Counted from the stretch's first letter, positions 22,426-34,085 are shown. The stretch: DNA of 64,000 bases from Tigriopus japonicus (GCA_010645155.1 JAAGOF010000051.1:128337-192336); one strand, 5' to 3'. Notes: a model not told the origin generated them from the sequence alone. Numbers and translations: made by a program.

Positions 22426-24011
22426 GTAAATGTCACTTCCTCATTTCCTTAGACCTGAAGAAGGTGAAATAATTTACGGTCTTGTCTTTAAGCAAGTCGT
22501 GTGAACATACTCGAAAACACTATGTTGTCAAGAAATGTTAGGAGGGCGCTTAAAGGAAAAAATGTACTTGATGGGGAATGATATTAGAATCAAAAAGGCA
22601 AAATGTATTATTATGCTCAATAACAAAATAACACATAAACGTTTCGAAATTATTAGAACTACATGATTATCATTCTTTTCTATCATTAAATTTTATCAAT
22701 CTATCAACTCCTCTATCAAGCAAAAAAATGCCCTCACAATGTATTCTAATCGCCTTTAGAGAGCACAAAGTTTGATTATTGGAAGTACTGAATAAGAAAA
22801 TTGCTTTTTTCGTAGAAGCTTTTTACATTTGTAGTTAAAGGTGCAATACCACTTTCAAAGAGTTTCAAGTAAGTGCAATAAAATTTGGAGAAATTGCAAC
22901 AAATCATTTAACCAACGATTTGGGCATTTTCTAGTCATTTCTGGAAAAATAGTGCAAAACTGCATACGCAAAAATGTTTTTCTTAGCTTAATATAACATC
23001 TGAAGTTTTTATTCAAATTATTACGCCCCACAAACATCATCGTCTATGAGAACTTTTTTACGCAACTATTTTTGAGCGTGATTTTTTCATGAATATTTGA
23101 ATTACTTATTTGGACCGGAAGAGGACGCTTCAGAAATCGAAGAAGCTGGCATACAAAATCACAAACGTACCTCCTTCATAATGGAATTTATATTGCTTAT
23201 TTATTCCAAGTTGGGTAATCCAGGAACCACTGTACTTCAGGACGGATTTCAAAAATACACACTAGGTCCAATCACTGTACTAAAATGTGAGGTTTTTGCA
23301 ACAAATATATTGTTCCGTTGAATTTCCATTGTACTAATCAGACCTAGTGTGTATTTTGAAAGTAATCCTGGCTTGAGCCATCCTTGGGTAATCATATATA
23401 TTATACAGAATTAAGGCGTATAACAAAACAAAGAAATTTCAAAGTTTTTCGGACCAAAAATATTCAAGTTTCAGTCAAATTGCATTGTTTAAAGTGCATG
23501 TGTGCTTTTTTTGGCAGGCATTACCAAAATCGAACGCAATTTTTGGCCCAAAAGCGGTTTCGGTCCATCCCTAATTCAAATTCAGTACATTTTGTACAAT
23601 TGAAAAAAACATGAATTATCTTTCTACAAATAAGCTTCTTTTTGAGAACACTGCGACGATAACCAATAAAAACAACAGTAGTGATGGACTGAAAGGGCTC
23701 ATAACCGAAACCGAAAGTTTCGGCCGAAATAGGGCTTAACAGAAACCCAAAGCAGCCGACAACATAATTGCATAAATGCAAAATCCACCTTAAACATGTG
23801 TTCAACGTTAGGTAGTCGCAAATTTTGAAAAATCGGGAAACTTAAATTTCAGAGGTTTGGAGACGATTTTTTTTCGATTTTGTTGTCAAACTCTATCCTT
23901 TATAGTGCATGTCTGCTTTCGGTTTCTGTAGGCATAACTGAAACCGAAACCCAAATTTCGGCAGTAATTAAACCGTGAACCCAAACCAAAATACGCATCT
24001 CCTACTTTCAG
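22426..24011 (+). other. Intron of kelch gene 2
   Basis: A 1.59-kb intron with phase-1 donor and acceptor. It carries the 165-bp hAT-type element at 23221-23385. It also has repetitive 'aaccgaaac/gtttcggc' sequence at about 23690-23990, a family also glimpsed near 28300 and 31340. Confidence 0.55.
23221..23385. mobile_element. hAT-type MITE, 165 bp (CAGGAACCACTG family), copy 2
   Basis: Exactly 165 bp, flanked by a perfect 8-bp duplication GGGTAATC (23213-23220 and 23386-23393). It is near-identical to the copy at 19852-20016, including the foldback of acacactaggtc. It sits inside the kelch gene 2 intron. Confidence 0.85.
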
Positions 24012-24886
24012 AATGGACCCACTTGATGGTTATGGGTGGTTTTATTGATGACCTCGGAGCAACTAGCAAAGTGGAAGTCCTCAACATGAAAACCATGAAG
24101 CAATGTCCAAACCCTCCTCAGTTACCCGATGGTCGTTATGGTGGAGTAAGCTTCCAAATGTCTGGAACCTTAAACTATGCATTTGGTCGGTCCAATTTGC
24201 AAAACTTCTCCGATACACTCCAATTTGATTCCAATTTACGGACATGGCACGAACACGATCTTCTTACTTCAATACCCGTTTACCCAGCAATAGCCCAAAT
24301 ATGCGACTCCTGGATTCTTTTAATTGGCGGAGAGGATTCTTCCTCCACAACCATTGTTCATAGTGATGGATCGGTGATCCCCGGACCTGAGTTACCTTTC
24401 CAAATGATTCGACATTGCGCCATTGGAGTGGATGAGGAGCACATTTTTATCGCCGGAGGAACCAGAAATGGTATGGTCACCTCAAAAAAGGCTTTTGTGC
24501 TCAAATGGGCAGATCAGGTGTGGGTTTCGCAAGATTCAATGGCCAAATCCCAACCTTCTGTCACATGTGAAACATTCTTGGACAAGGATGGTCGTTTAAG
24601 TATTTTGGTTGGACAAGTGTCTTTTGAAATTTTTGTTTGGTCGACCAGAACTTGGCGATCGGGACCGGAAATGTTGAATGATTATGTTTGGAGCCAATTG
24701 ATCCGATTTGATGGGGTGCCGTATTTATTTGGAGGCAGAGGCGCTGATAGCCAGATTAGAACCAGGAATATTTACGCTTTTAACCCTATTGAGGAACAAT
24801 GGGCCAAGCTGATAAACTTGAATTTGAAAATTGGACGAACGAGTTTTGGACTTACGAGGATCCCTCCTGGAATTGTGGAATGTTAA
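24012..24886 (+). CDS. Kelch-repeat protein, terminal exon (kelch gene 2)
   Basis: This exon starts after acceptor ctcctactttcag in phase 1 and runs 290 codons to TAA at 24884-24886. Kelch features in order: LMVMGGFIDD, VEVLNMKT, WILLIGGEDS, IFIAGGTRNG with FVLKW, then FEIFVWSTRTW and PYLFGGRGADS with IYAFNPIEEQWAKL. That is about five propeller blades, with double glycines and trailing aromatic/Trp positions. A plus-strand ATG at 23975 lies in intron sequence and is not the start. Compared with kelch gene 1 (230 residues) it holds about 60 more residues at the C-terminal end. An AATAAA follows 53 bases after the stop. A secreted or extracellular binding role is inferred from the PAN-like exon; kelch alone does not specify location. 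Confidence 0.85.
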
Positions 24887-24938
24887 ATCCAAGCGATAGA
24901 TAGTAACAAAAAAGCGAATAATCCTTATGATTTGTAAA

Positions 24939-24944
24939 AATAAA
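24939..24944 (+). terminator. Poly(A) signal of kelch gene 2
   Basis: AATAAA lies 53 bases past the stop codon, a normal spacing for a short 3' UTR. Confidence 0.6.
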
Positions 24945-25080
24945 ATCACTCCAAGAGCCTTCCTTGGTTATGGTGAATGTGGGAGAAATAAGCTATCTTC
25001 ACCAATTGAGCCGGCCATGCTACTAGTGGCACATTAGTGGCTCAAAACTCTTTGATCGCTAATTTGATAATTTTTAATAC

Positions 25081-25220
25081 TGCTGCGATGGGATTCCCTG
25101 TAAAGAGAGTTAATCATTAATATAGTTTCTACAGTTAATATTTATATGAAATTTGATTTACCAATGAGTTAGTGTTGGCAGATCTATACAACCCTTGAAT
25201 AGTGGGTTGGTCAGGAAAAG
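25081..25220 (-). mobile_element. 3' end of a LINE (second family)
   Basis: Read on the minus strand, this matches the 3' end of the LINE at 13341-14090 in order: accaacccact.ttcaaggg.ttgta.agatctgccaaca, then taattaac-type spacer, ctctttacag, aatcccat. It is a heavily 5'-truncated insertion. Confidence 0.65.
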
Positions 25221-25250
25221 TGTCAAACATTATGGTTTCAAAGGTAAGCT

Positions 25251-26325
25251 GAGATCATGAGCGTCAATTTGGTAGTAAATAGTGCTTAGGTAAAGTTGCC
25301 TCAAACAGGTCGAACCCAAGAACCACAGTACAATGGAACCGACGTCTTGGGACCAAAATGGCACATGCGCGTACTCTTTTATTATAGCGCTCTAGTGGTG
25401 ACCATTTTGCATCTCTAGAACACTCCAAAAGCTTGAATTAGAAAATGAAGGCTTGAATCAGTCTTGGCTTGCAATTGAAACATGTTCCCATCCTGTCAAT
25501 GTGAGGATCGAACTACAGTACAGTGTTAGTGGCATTTCAGACATAATTTGGATACTTTAGGCTCAAAAAATTTTTTCTTGAAAATTGTGTCTTGTCTTTG
25601 AAAAAATAAAGCCACAAAACTTAATCCTCAAAGCTTTATTCAATAGACCGTCGAAGTTCAAAATTGTACTTCCAGTGAGTACATAGACAAACACTTTGTT
25701 CCACCATGTTCTTGTACCTTTTATGAGCAATTCACAAATATTTGGCGTTTCATCTGCACTTCTTTGTTCAACGCAAAACTCAAACTTGAAGTGTATTGTT
25801 CTAGAGATCAACCAAAATTGCTTCAGTTCGTCACGCTTATGAAAAAAAAATACATTGAAATAAAGGCTTCACTCGCTCCCTTTTTGACCCCGTTTAAAAA
25901 TGATAACTCTGAATCAGGGAAGGGTTGGCAATTTTTTTCTCTTTTTCTCTCTCATCTCCTTCTTGGCCTGTTAAGGATGACAGATAGCAGGTCTAAAAGC
26001 TAGTATTTAAACTTGCATTAACCAATGAGCCAAATTTATAATGTTTTGAAATGTCGCCATCAAATCTGAGTACAATCTTCTCTAATTTCCACTTGTTGGC
26101 TGATTATTTCAAGTCCTTGGGATGGGGTGAGAGGTATTGAAACCTATTATTACGTCAATGATACTTTTCAACGGTCTTGCACATTCTGCCACCAGATGTC
26201 GTGACTTAGGACAGAATCGTGACAGTCTCTAGCACTTAGATTGGGTTGATGGACATGTCAACCACTTATTCCCCCTCTACATATGCTTTTACAGTCAGTT
26301 CACTATCACTCACAATGAAATAAAT
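25251..26325. other. Intergenic sequence
   Basis: A degenerate segment at about 25300-25480 (caagaaccacagtac ... gtcttggcttgca) loosely resembles the ends of the 165-bp hAT-type family. The remainder, up to the nuclear-receptor poly(A) signal, is unassigned. Confidence 0.3.
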
Positions 26326-26331
26326 TTTATT
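26326..26331 (-). terminator. Poly(A) signal of the nuclear-receptor gene
   Basis: The minus strand reads AATAAA 4 bases after the stop codon, which implies an extremely short 3' UTR if used. Confidence 0.5.
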
Positions 26332-26334
26332 TTG

Positions 26335-27633
26335 TCATAATTTACACAAAATATTTCTATCACTGTTTCCTCTTGGTCTCTCATTGTCCTCAAATTCCTT
26401 TTCTAAACCACTCTTTTTTACCAATTTCCTCATGGCCAACTTCACTGGCACTGGTTTTCTTTTTGGCTCAGGTGTCCCATTGAGCTTCAAACCCAATTGC
26501 TTTTGTTTCTTTGTTTCTTTCTGCGATTGATTAAGCACCGCAGACATTTTCATACCCTTTTTGAGACATTTCTCAAACCGGCATTTGCGGCACTCATTGC
26601 GATTCCTAGGTGTGAGGGTACAATTACCGCCAAATACACAGCTGAAGTTCCGGTAGACCTTGGATTGCACCGACCGTCTAAAGAAGGCACGACAGCTGAA
26701 GCACGAATGCGCGCCATAATTCAAATGGGAGCTCTCTGCAGGAATTCTGCAAACAGAGCAATTTGGATGTGCCATTATGTCCCGAGATGAACCCTGATTT
26801 TGGTTGGATGGGACTGGTAGTGTTGGTTCTTGTTGTTCCTGGGTATATTCCTCTACAACTGAAGGCTGACTTGAAGAGACAGTTTCTTCTTGACAATTGC
26901 AGGTGTCACAGATGTCCTGAAGGTCTGGAGAGGTTTGGTTGTATGACACCACAAAGTGTTCCATGGCTTCAGATACCCGTTTTAATGACAGCTCATCACT
27001 TGAGACCTCTAATTCAATCCAAGTGTTGTTCGAGAGCTTTTGGACCACTTTGCACATTCCCGATGGTTGGGAGGTTGGTATTGATTGATAATTTTGAAAG
27101 GACCTTTCAGACCCTTGTTCCCCTGCTAATAAATTTTGCCTAAGTTGATGGATATTGGGCAATACTTGTCCTGGATCAATTTCTTGCATTGGAGGATGGA
27201 AGGTTAGGTTTGGTCTTATATCTCTTAGTCTTGCCGATGGAAAATCATGCAGTGATGGTTGAAATGATTCATTCAACGGATGAGGCTGGTGCATTTGAGG
27301 ACGAAAAAAATCACGTCCTTGATAAATATCGTGTCTTTGTGGTTGAAAGAAATGAGTGGATTGGTGATGATGTTGCAGATTTTGAGTCATTGGGTGGACT
27401 CCATGTCCGCCAATGTCCATCGATTGATTAAAAGGTTGCTGACATTGAAAAGGGTGCATTAAATGTGGTGAATCATCTGTTTCGTCATTTGAAGTGGTTG
27501 CAGCTTCATCCTCTCTGGGCATATTTGGGTTCACAATAGAGCCTGGATGAAAAGGTGACATTGGAGGTAAATTCGCTAATAATCTCTTTTTCCGGTTGGG
27601 GTAATCTAGATTCAAATTGGATGGTGCTGTCAT
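26335..27633 (-). CDS. Nuclear receptor-type transcription factor lacking a ligand-binding domain
   Basis: A single 432-codon frame. Residues about 291-360 form a C4 nuclear-receptor DNA-binding domain: CSVC, then CFSCRAFFRRSV (P-box), then FSC-GGNC and ECRKCRFEKCLKKGM. All eight zinc cysteines are present. Only about 70 basic residues follow the domain (QKETKKQKQ, PKRKPVPVK), so no ligand-binding domain is encoded. The 290-residue N-terminus is Gln/His/Pro-rich with recurring F-x-P-x-x-(H/Q)-(D/E) motifs, a likely transactivation region. The protein should act in the nucleus on hormone-response-element-like half sites. The start is the first ATG; an acceptor (ttatcatttcag) 22 bases upstream suggests a 5' UTR intron. 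AATAAA lies just after the stop. It is unclear whether an alternative 3' exon supplies a ligand-binding domain. Confidence 0.85.
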   Translation of the reverse strand: MTAPSNLNLDYPNRKKRLLANLPPMSPFHPGSIVNPNMPREDEAATTSNDETDDSPHLMHPFQCQQPFNQSMDIGGHGVHPMTQNLQHHHQSTHFFQPQRHDIYQGRDFFRPQMHQPHPLNESFQPSLHDFPSARLRDIRPNLTFHPPMQEIDPGQVLPNIHQLRQNLLAGEQGSERSFQNYQSIPTSQPSGMCKVVQKLSNNTWIELEVSSDELSLKRVSEAMEHFVVSYNQTSPDLQDICDTCNCQEETVSSSQPSVVEEYTQEQQEPTLPVPSNQNQGSSRDIMAHPNCSVCRIPAESSHLNYGAHSCFSCRAFFRRSVQSKVYRNFSCVFGGNCTLTPRNRNECRKCRFEKCLKKGMKMSAVLNQSQKETKKQKQLGLKLNGTPEPKRKPVPVKLAMRKLVKKSGLEKEFEDNERPRGNSDRNILCKL

Positions 27634-27655
27634 TTTCCAGGAGCTCTGAGATAAT

Positions 27656-27924
27656 CTGAAATGATAAACGAGCTGGAATTATACTTTACAATCTATAATG
27701 GCCGTGGGAGCGTAACATAACTTATCAAATATTTGATACCTTGAATATTTATAAATGTTTGAAATTTTTGATATGTTGCTGTCTATCGAGTTCAAATGAT
27801 ATCACTTGTGCTCTTGTCCAAACAATCTGGATCTAGCATAAACATTATTTCCCAGATTGGCGTGATTTGAAAGATCTCACAAAGTTGATTTTCGATATTC
27901 TCGTCAGAGTTGTCTCAGTCCCAC
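27656..27924 (-). other. Upstream (5' UTR intron or promoter) of the nuclear-receptor gene
   Basis: It begins with the probable 3' splice site at 27656-27658. The first exon was not located. AT-rich with no other feature. Confidence 0.35.
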
Positions 27925-28130
27925 CCGTTCGACATAAAACCCGAAAACCCCGCCTGGGCGGGTTTTTTAGGCGGTTTTTTGGGGATTTTTCTCTCTTTTG
28001 CTCTAAATGCCCCTAATTAGTCCCTCAAAATTGTGATTGCTCCTTTGTGAGTGACTATGTGAGACTCAAATTCAACCATTTTCAATTGGCGTGGATTTTG
28101 TGTTTCTTAGAACTCTTGAAGAACATTTGA
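27925..28130. repeat. Dispersed repeat, copy 1
   Basis: It shares an ordered run of motifs with 62745-62965: aacccgaaaac, gcgg(g)ttttttgggcgg, tttgccctaaatg, cctaattagtccctcaaaattgtg, then gtgagtga-atgt-agactc. By eye it is roughly 75-80 percent similar. Type unknown; no ends or duplications were defined. Confidence 0.6.
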
Positions 28131-29402
28131 ATGATGGGGATATGTTATAAATAGGGCTCGGAGGCGGCTGCTTTGTCTTAAAGTTGCCGTTTTTTGGCCC
28201 TAAAGTTGCATCATTTTTTGTTGTGGTAGCAATATCTTTTTGTTTGGAATTGCACTCACAATAACCCAAACCTTAAACTACCAGACATCTATCAGAAAGA
28301 ACCAAAACCGAAACCAAAACCAAAACTCAATTTTGGCGGGAGGCGCATTTGGTGCATCGTTATTTTTTGCTGACAATTTTTGACTAAGCGTTTTTCGGAC
28401 TTTGTAAAAACTCAATTTCTTGTTATATATCCTAGCTTAATCCAACCTTGGCTTATTTCGTTGCTACTAAATTATAGATTCTTGAGTTGGTAGGAGTAAT
28501 GTTGAGAGAATCTAATCATGATTTGCAAAAAACAATGATTGCAATCATAGTCAAGAGTTGAACTTTTCTTTTTCCAAACCTGTTTTGTCAATGGGCCAAC
28601 CATAACGAACTCTATCGTACAAATTGAGTCACTCCATAGTTCCATGCCTAAGAATGAGGTATAGGGCGTGGGTCGGCAACCTGAGGGCCCAGAACCACAT
28701 TTAGGGCTTAGGGTGGTTTTGGGTGGGCCCACGAGGTTGTCGAAAGTCCGATAAAGTGGTCCTGAGAGCTTTTTGTAGTACATACTCGTGGACCCAAAAC
28801 TAGAGCACTTTTTAAAACTACACAAATAAATCCAAAATATGTTACGTTTTTGTTATTTTTGAGGGTCAGAAATTTTCCAGATCTATGCTTGATACTCAAT
28901 CCAAGCAAACATTGTACAAAAAATCGACAAGCAATCAAAAACAAACAATTTGAAACAAAGCAAACTCTGAACAGACTTGTGGTCTGTCTTATATGTAAAA
29001 AACACAAAAATACACCTCTAATTAAAAGTTTGACGAAAATATACCCCAATTGAAATTTTGACAACAGACCCTTAAGTGTCAAAATAAGAAGTTACAGCTT
29101 ATGTAATGTAAATGCCTGCTCAAACTGGACGCCAAGCTTTTCGCTTATTTGAAGGTTATGTAGGTTTAAAGATGTAAACACTCGCTATTCAGCACATATT
29201 TTAGCACACATACACACCTCTTTGATTCTCTAACGTCTGAAGAAAACTATCATTGAAGACACCTGACTGAGAGGAACGACAGTACAGCCATTTGTACTTT
29301 ATATGATTGACTCAATATCGAACGCGTACCGGGCACTCTTGAGCATGTTGGGTATCTCAACCTTAGGAGTTTCTTTTAAAATAGTTCCGTTGTCCATCGA
29401 GG
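28131..29402. other. AT-rich intergenic sequence
   Basis: Repetitive 'aaccgaaaccaaaacc' occurs at about 28295-28330. No supported gene; several overlapping open frames on the minus strand (28472-29082) have no motif. Confidence 0.35.
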
Positions 29403-29410
29403 GATGTGAA

Positions 29411-29843
29411 TAGAGGGCGGAAAAAGTAGACAAAAAAATGTAAAAATAGAAGTTTTTAAGTTGGAAATATGGCGAAAAAAATTTTTTCAGCTAAAATCGG
29501 GCAGATACGAATGAACGAAAAAACTTTTTTTTTACAAAAATGACCAAAAAAAGTTTTCTCTTCTCAATTTGTCAATTGATAAGGCAAAATATATTTTGTC
29601 TGTTGTTTTTTGCGCTGGGATTATTTTTTCTCGATTATTTGATTATTTTTTTGGCCTAGAAAAGTCTTTCACCTAAAAAATGTGACGAACTTTTGTTTAG
29701 GTCGGAGTAAAATTTAAAAAAAAAAACTGTTTTTAGTTCTGAATTTAAAATAAGTTCAAAAACCGGAAAAAAGTTTTTGGGCAAAAATGTCCGAAAATAG
29801 GTTTTGTAAAATTTTAAGTTAAAACTTTTAAATCCCCGCTCTA
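29411..29843. mobile_element. hAT-type MITE, TAGAGGGCGGA family, copy 1
   Basis: A 433-bp element with ends TAGAGGGCGG and CCCCGCTCTA, flanked by a perfect 8-bp duplication GATGTGAA (29403-29410 and 29844-29851). The body is A/T-homopolymer rich (aagtttttaagttggaaa, gaccaaaaaaagtttt, ttaagttaaaactt). It matches the longer copy at 46464-47080. Confidence 0.85.
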
Positions 29844-29851
29844 GATGTGAA

Positions 29852-31740
29852 ACACAGAGCAAAACCCAAGAGTCTTCAATTCTAGATGGGCAAGAATGTT
29901 GTGTCAACATTTTAATTACCACATAACCAATAGATGTCGCGAGCATGGGTACCTGGGTTTGCTTAGACAATCATGCAAATGCAAGCGCCCTCTAGAAACT
30001 TCCTAGGCACAGGTTGGTTGTGGGTAAGCTTTGAGAAACTTTTTTGTTTGACAAAAAACAAGGTTGCACTTTCTACTTGGATTTTGATTTTTTAAACAAT
30101 AGATTTATAGAATTCGGTTCTTTTTCCGGCACAGAGGCAATTTTTATTTCTTTCAGAAATGAGAAATCTGTGTTTAGTTTATCTGTGTGTGAATGAAGTA
30201 CAAAAGTGGAGAGGGTCTTCCGAAACTTGTTTCTGTGGTGCAATGCGGCGGGACGCCTACCTCGAACTCTCACATTGAATGCGAGACCGGGGGGCTTCTT
30301 GGCTTTGTACTTTATGTAACTCATTTTTTTCAAGAACTCTATGTAAGTTTTTTACTGATGTTATTCAGCAATTTGAAAAGACACTTTTTTTTGGTCGCCT
30401 CAATGATTCATATTGAGACAAGTGAAAACACCCAAAACAGGACATGACGACCCTGCTTTAGGGAGAGGTAGAATTCTAACCAAGGAACTTGGGGAAAAAA
30501 TGTGTTCATTAATGTATAGTTGAAATAGTACTCGGTATTTTCCAATATATTTACAAATTCACTCCTTTTTTGATAGATGATAATTCAACAAAGAAGAAAA
30601 CCCAGTGTCCCTAAAGGTTTTGCCAACGCCATAAACCCGGTCTTGGCATCATTTGTGCTCTTTGAAATTATCTCTAAAGTGTTCGAATGCAGACAATAAC
30701 CAAGCCAGGCAAAATCTCGGGCTAGCAAAAGCAAAAAGATTGCCTCTATTGGGTATCCCTATCCCAAACACTGCCCATCTTGGTCACTATTTTTACATGC
30801 TCTATAGTACATTTTGTGTCGTGTTGTTGGGGGAGCTGGAGCGCAGCTTGAATCAAAGACAGTTGAGATACCCTTGCTATGCTTAAGACTCCCAGAACTA
30901 CGAAAACTCTAGCGTCAGAATTATGAAGTAGGACAAAAAGGTGAGTGAGCCCATTCTGTTCAGAGTCATTATTTTTCAGTCCTTGAACAGTTTTTTGCAA
31001 CTAGTTTTCTCATTGGAAACTTTCGAAAAAACATTTGAAACGGTGTATGATAGGATATCCCACTGTCTTGTTTGGAGTTTTTCCAAGTGAAGTTTTATTT
31101 ATGTGTTTTGATTTGGCAAGCAGCCATTTTTGACTCAAAAAGTCTGGTTGTGTTGACTTTTTTGATCCAAAAACTAAACAGGGACAAAAATGGCAGTACA
31201 GTCCGAACAAATTGAACCCAAAACATTTTACGAATATTTTCTATTAATTTTTATTACCAAATATTGACGAAAAATGTTGAAAAATTATTTTCTTAAGTTC
31301 GAATCCGGGCCCTACTACTGGTTAAAGAACTGGAAGTGCTCTTAACTGAAACCAAAAGTTTCGATCAAAAGGAAGGCTTAACCCAAGACACCTGAATACA
31401 AAGTTATATACATTGATACAAAAATATACATTAAATATCAAAAATTATATAACATTCCAAAATATATACATTCAAGTTTTAATTGATCATGTGTTCCATG
31501 TAGGGGAATTGCAAAGTAAAAGCTGTGTAAACATTCAGAGGTTTTTGCATCAGAGTATTCTTCAATTTTGTTTTATACTTCATTCTCCTGCTGTTTTTTT
31601 GGTTTTGAGAGTCATAGCTCGTCACCTTCATCCTTTTGCGTAAGAATTAGAGTAAAATAAAACGGCGTCTCGCTTTCGTTTTGGTCTTTGAAATTTTCCG
31701 CAATTAATCGTTTCAGTTGTATAAATATCAATCGATTAAT
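29852..31740. other. AT-rich intergenic sequence
   Basis: No supported gene. Minor repeat traces ('accaaaagtttcgatc' near 31340) belong to a dispersed family also seen near 23700 and 28300. Confidence 0.35.
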
Positions 31741-31886
31741 GATTAATCAGTTTTTTTCTTTAATCGGATTAACTGATTAATCAGTTTTTTTTCTTTAATC
31801 GGATTAACTGATTAATCAATTTTTTTCTTTAATCGGATTAACTGATTAATCAGTTTTTTTCTTTAATCGGATTAACTGATTAATCG
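31741..31886. repeat. Tandem repeat, about 34-bp unit, four copies
   Basis: The unit is gattaatcagttttttt followed by ctttaatcggattaact, repeated four times plus a partial, with T-run length changes (7 or 8) and one g/a change. Each unit holds several ATTA/TAAT cores and one GGATTA. Confidence 0.9.
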
Positions 31887-33741
31887 AAAATCACCCCTAA
31901 TCATAAACACTTCTCCACTTCTCCATTTTGCTGCTTCTCTCTATCCACTACTACATTTTCATATTTTTGTGCCACAATTTTTGAAAAATTAACAAGGATA
32001 TTTGATCAAGAAAGTAGTTTCATTTTTTCTTACGAGCTATCTATGAAGATTTTGAAAAACAAAGTTGCGTTTGACAATAAAATGCAACAAAACTCAGCTG
32101 AATGTCAGAATTTAAGTGGTCATCTTGACTTTGCAAACGACAAGGAGGACTTGGACAAGGCTTTGGATCCTATTGACGCCGTTAGATCACGGTCTTTTGT
32201 TAAGGCTGCCGCAAACGAAGAGACTTTTTGCGAGGAGTGACTGATTGACCGCATTCCGCTAACGAAAACAACAAAAACTTTCACGGTTAAACCAGGAGCC
32301 GTTGTTTTTCCAGTATTATAATCTCGATCTTTAAGTCATTGAAGTCAGCTTCACCAGACAATTGAAGTGAGCAGGGTTGGATTGCAGTGTCAAGAAATTC
32401 TACTCTTTTTTACTTTATTTGAGTTGAAGTTGCTCACACTCAATGCTTTAGGAGCATTGACATCATTATGTCTGCACTGCTTTTTGCATGAAATTTACAC
32501 CTCTAATTAATGGGTAAGAAACAAGTCTCTCTTGTTCCTAATTCAAGTTTAAAGCCAACAGAGGCGTTGTCATACTGGGTATCTAGGTGCTTCACACCTA
32601 TGTCTGTGCCTCAACTACCGCTACCGAGGCAATAGGATCTGAGCGAGCCTTGTTGGAAATGTACTACGTATACTAACAAATTTGACCAGTCCCGCGTGGT
32701 TTTACCATTTTATCATTCAAATCACTTCGAGGATTTGAGGCAGGCTTGAACAGGTTTCATTTTCTATCAGTTACCAAACTGAGGGGAGGTAATATGGGTT
32801 CCCAAACCCATTTTATTGTAGTAAAGTATGAAGAGCGGGAGATTGATTGACTGTTTGGTTGATTTCCTCCCTGAACCCAATCGATAAATATGAAATTATT
32901 TATTGCTTTGGAAATTATCAATGTATCATGAATTTCAATGAAAAAAGTGAAGTGAGAAACCCTTCTGAAATCGTTGTTTAATTCACTTAACATCAATTGA
33001 AATGCAATTGTAAATGAATGAACCAAATCAAGAAAACCCCACTAAGCAACAATACTCCGTTGTGTTGTATTACTAGGAGGGTGTCAATAATAGTTCGTTT
33101 CTGTGGTTTAGTGTTGCGTTGGTTCTTGATGTGATCAACATGTAACAATCTTAGCTACAAAATGGCTTGCTTATGAGTGACTGATTAATAACCAGGAATA
33201 GCATACATTAATAATCGTTGGTCATAACACCAGGATTAGTATAGTGTTTTGTTTTTAAGGTTGTGTTTTAAATATCCTCTTAGTGTCTTTGAACTTGTGC
33301 TCAAAACTTGCCAAAAACCTATCTCAAAAATGGGACATGACAAAGCTTGCTTCAAGAGAGAGTTTTAAATGTTTTAAATCATACTGCTGCTGAGTTGCTC
33401 TGCCAATTTTGGTGAAGCCACGTTTTTCCCGTTTAAGCATCCATTCAATGATTCTAGGTCCTTTTGTTCAGCGAGTTCTAAAGGATCACATTAATATTTC
33501 AAAATGTTTCCCACACCTTTAAATAAAATAGTTTTTGATATTTCTCTCTGGTAATGTATGACTTCAAATGTTTCATTTTCTAATAAATAAACCGAACATA
33601 TTATGTATCAAATGTAAGCAGAGGTATCAAGACTTAAAATATAGATTGTTTCCAAGGACCTATAACCATTGAATGGACGCTTAAACAGGAAAAAAACCTT
33701 GGATTTGCCCAAGAACCATCGATTTTCTTTGGACTGAGAGA
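31887..33741. other. AT-rich intergenic sequence
   Basis: No recognisable gene or delimitable repeat. A 65-codon frame at 32043-32240 has no motif. Confidence 0.35.
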
Positions 33742-33749
33742 CTAATAAG

Positions 33750-33916
33750 TAGACCGCGGGTTCAAAAGTTTTTTTCTTGCAGAGCAGAAAATCTAGAGGG
33801 TTAACGCCATTAACTTTTCTCTACTGCTTGTGTTCAGCTGATCCAAGCTGACCTACATCCTGAAACGTCTAGAATTTCTGCTCTCCAGGAAAAAAAACTT
33901 TTGGATCCGCGGTCTA
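33750..33916. mobile_element. hAT-type MITE, 167 bp (TAGACCGCGG ends)
   Basis: Inverted ends TAGACCGCGG and CCGCGGTCTA, extended arms (aaaagttttttt, gagcagaaa-tctaga), and a perfect 8-bp duplication CTAATAAG (33742-33749 and 33917-33924). The inner arms match the 168-bp element at 6843-7010, while the outermost bases differ. Confidence 0.85.
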
Positions 33917-33934
33917 CTAATAAGTAAGGACAAG

Positions 33935-34085
33935 AACTTTAGACGAATAAACGTTTTCGTCTTTTTTCGTCTTTATTCGTCTTTTTTACCCTTATTCGTC
34001 GAGACAAATTTATTCGTCTAATTTGGATTTTATTCGTCTTTTTTCGGCTAATCCGGCAATTTAACTCAACTTTTTTCGTCTAATT
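33935..34085. repeat. ttattcgtctttttt-type degenerate tandem repeat
   Basis: About eight copies of attcgtct separated by T-rich spacers. No coding signal. Confidence 0.7.

Noticed and set aside
26497..27462. Plus-strand frames over the nuclear receptor
   Set aside because: Antisense shadows of the receptor frame, which carries all eight zinc cysteines.
31741..31886. CRISPR-like array
   Set aside because: The units are direct tandem repeats without unique spacers, and the context is eukaryotic.
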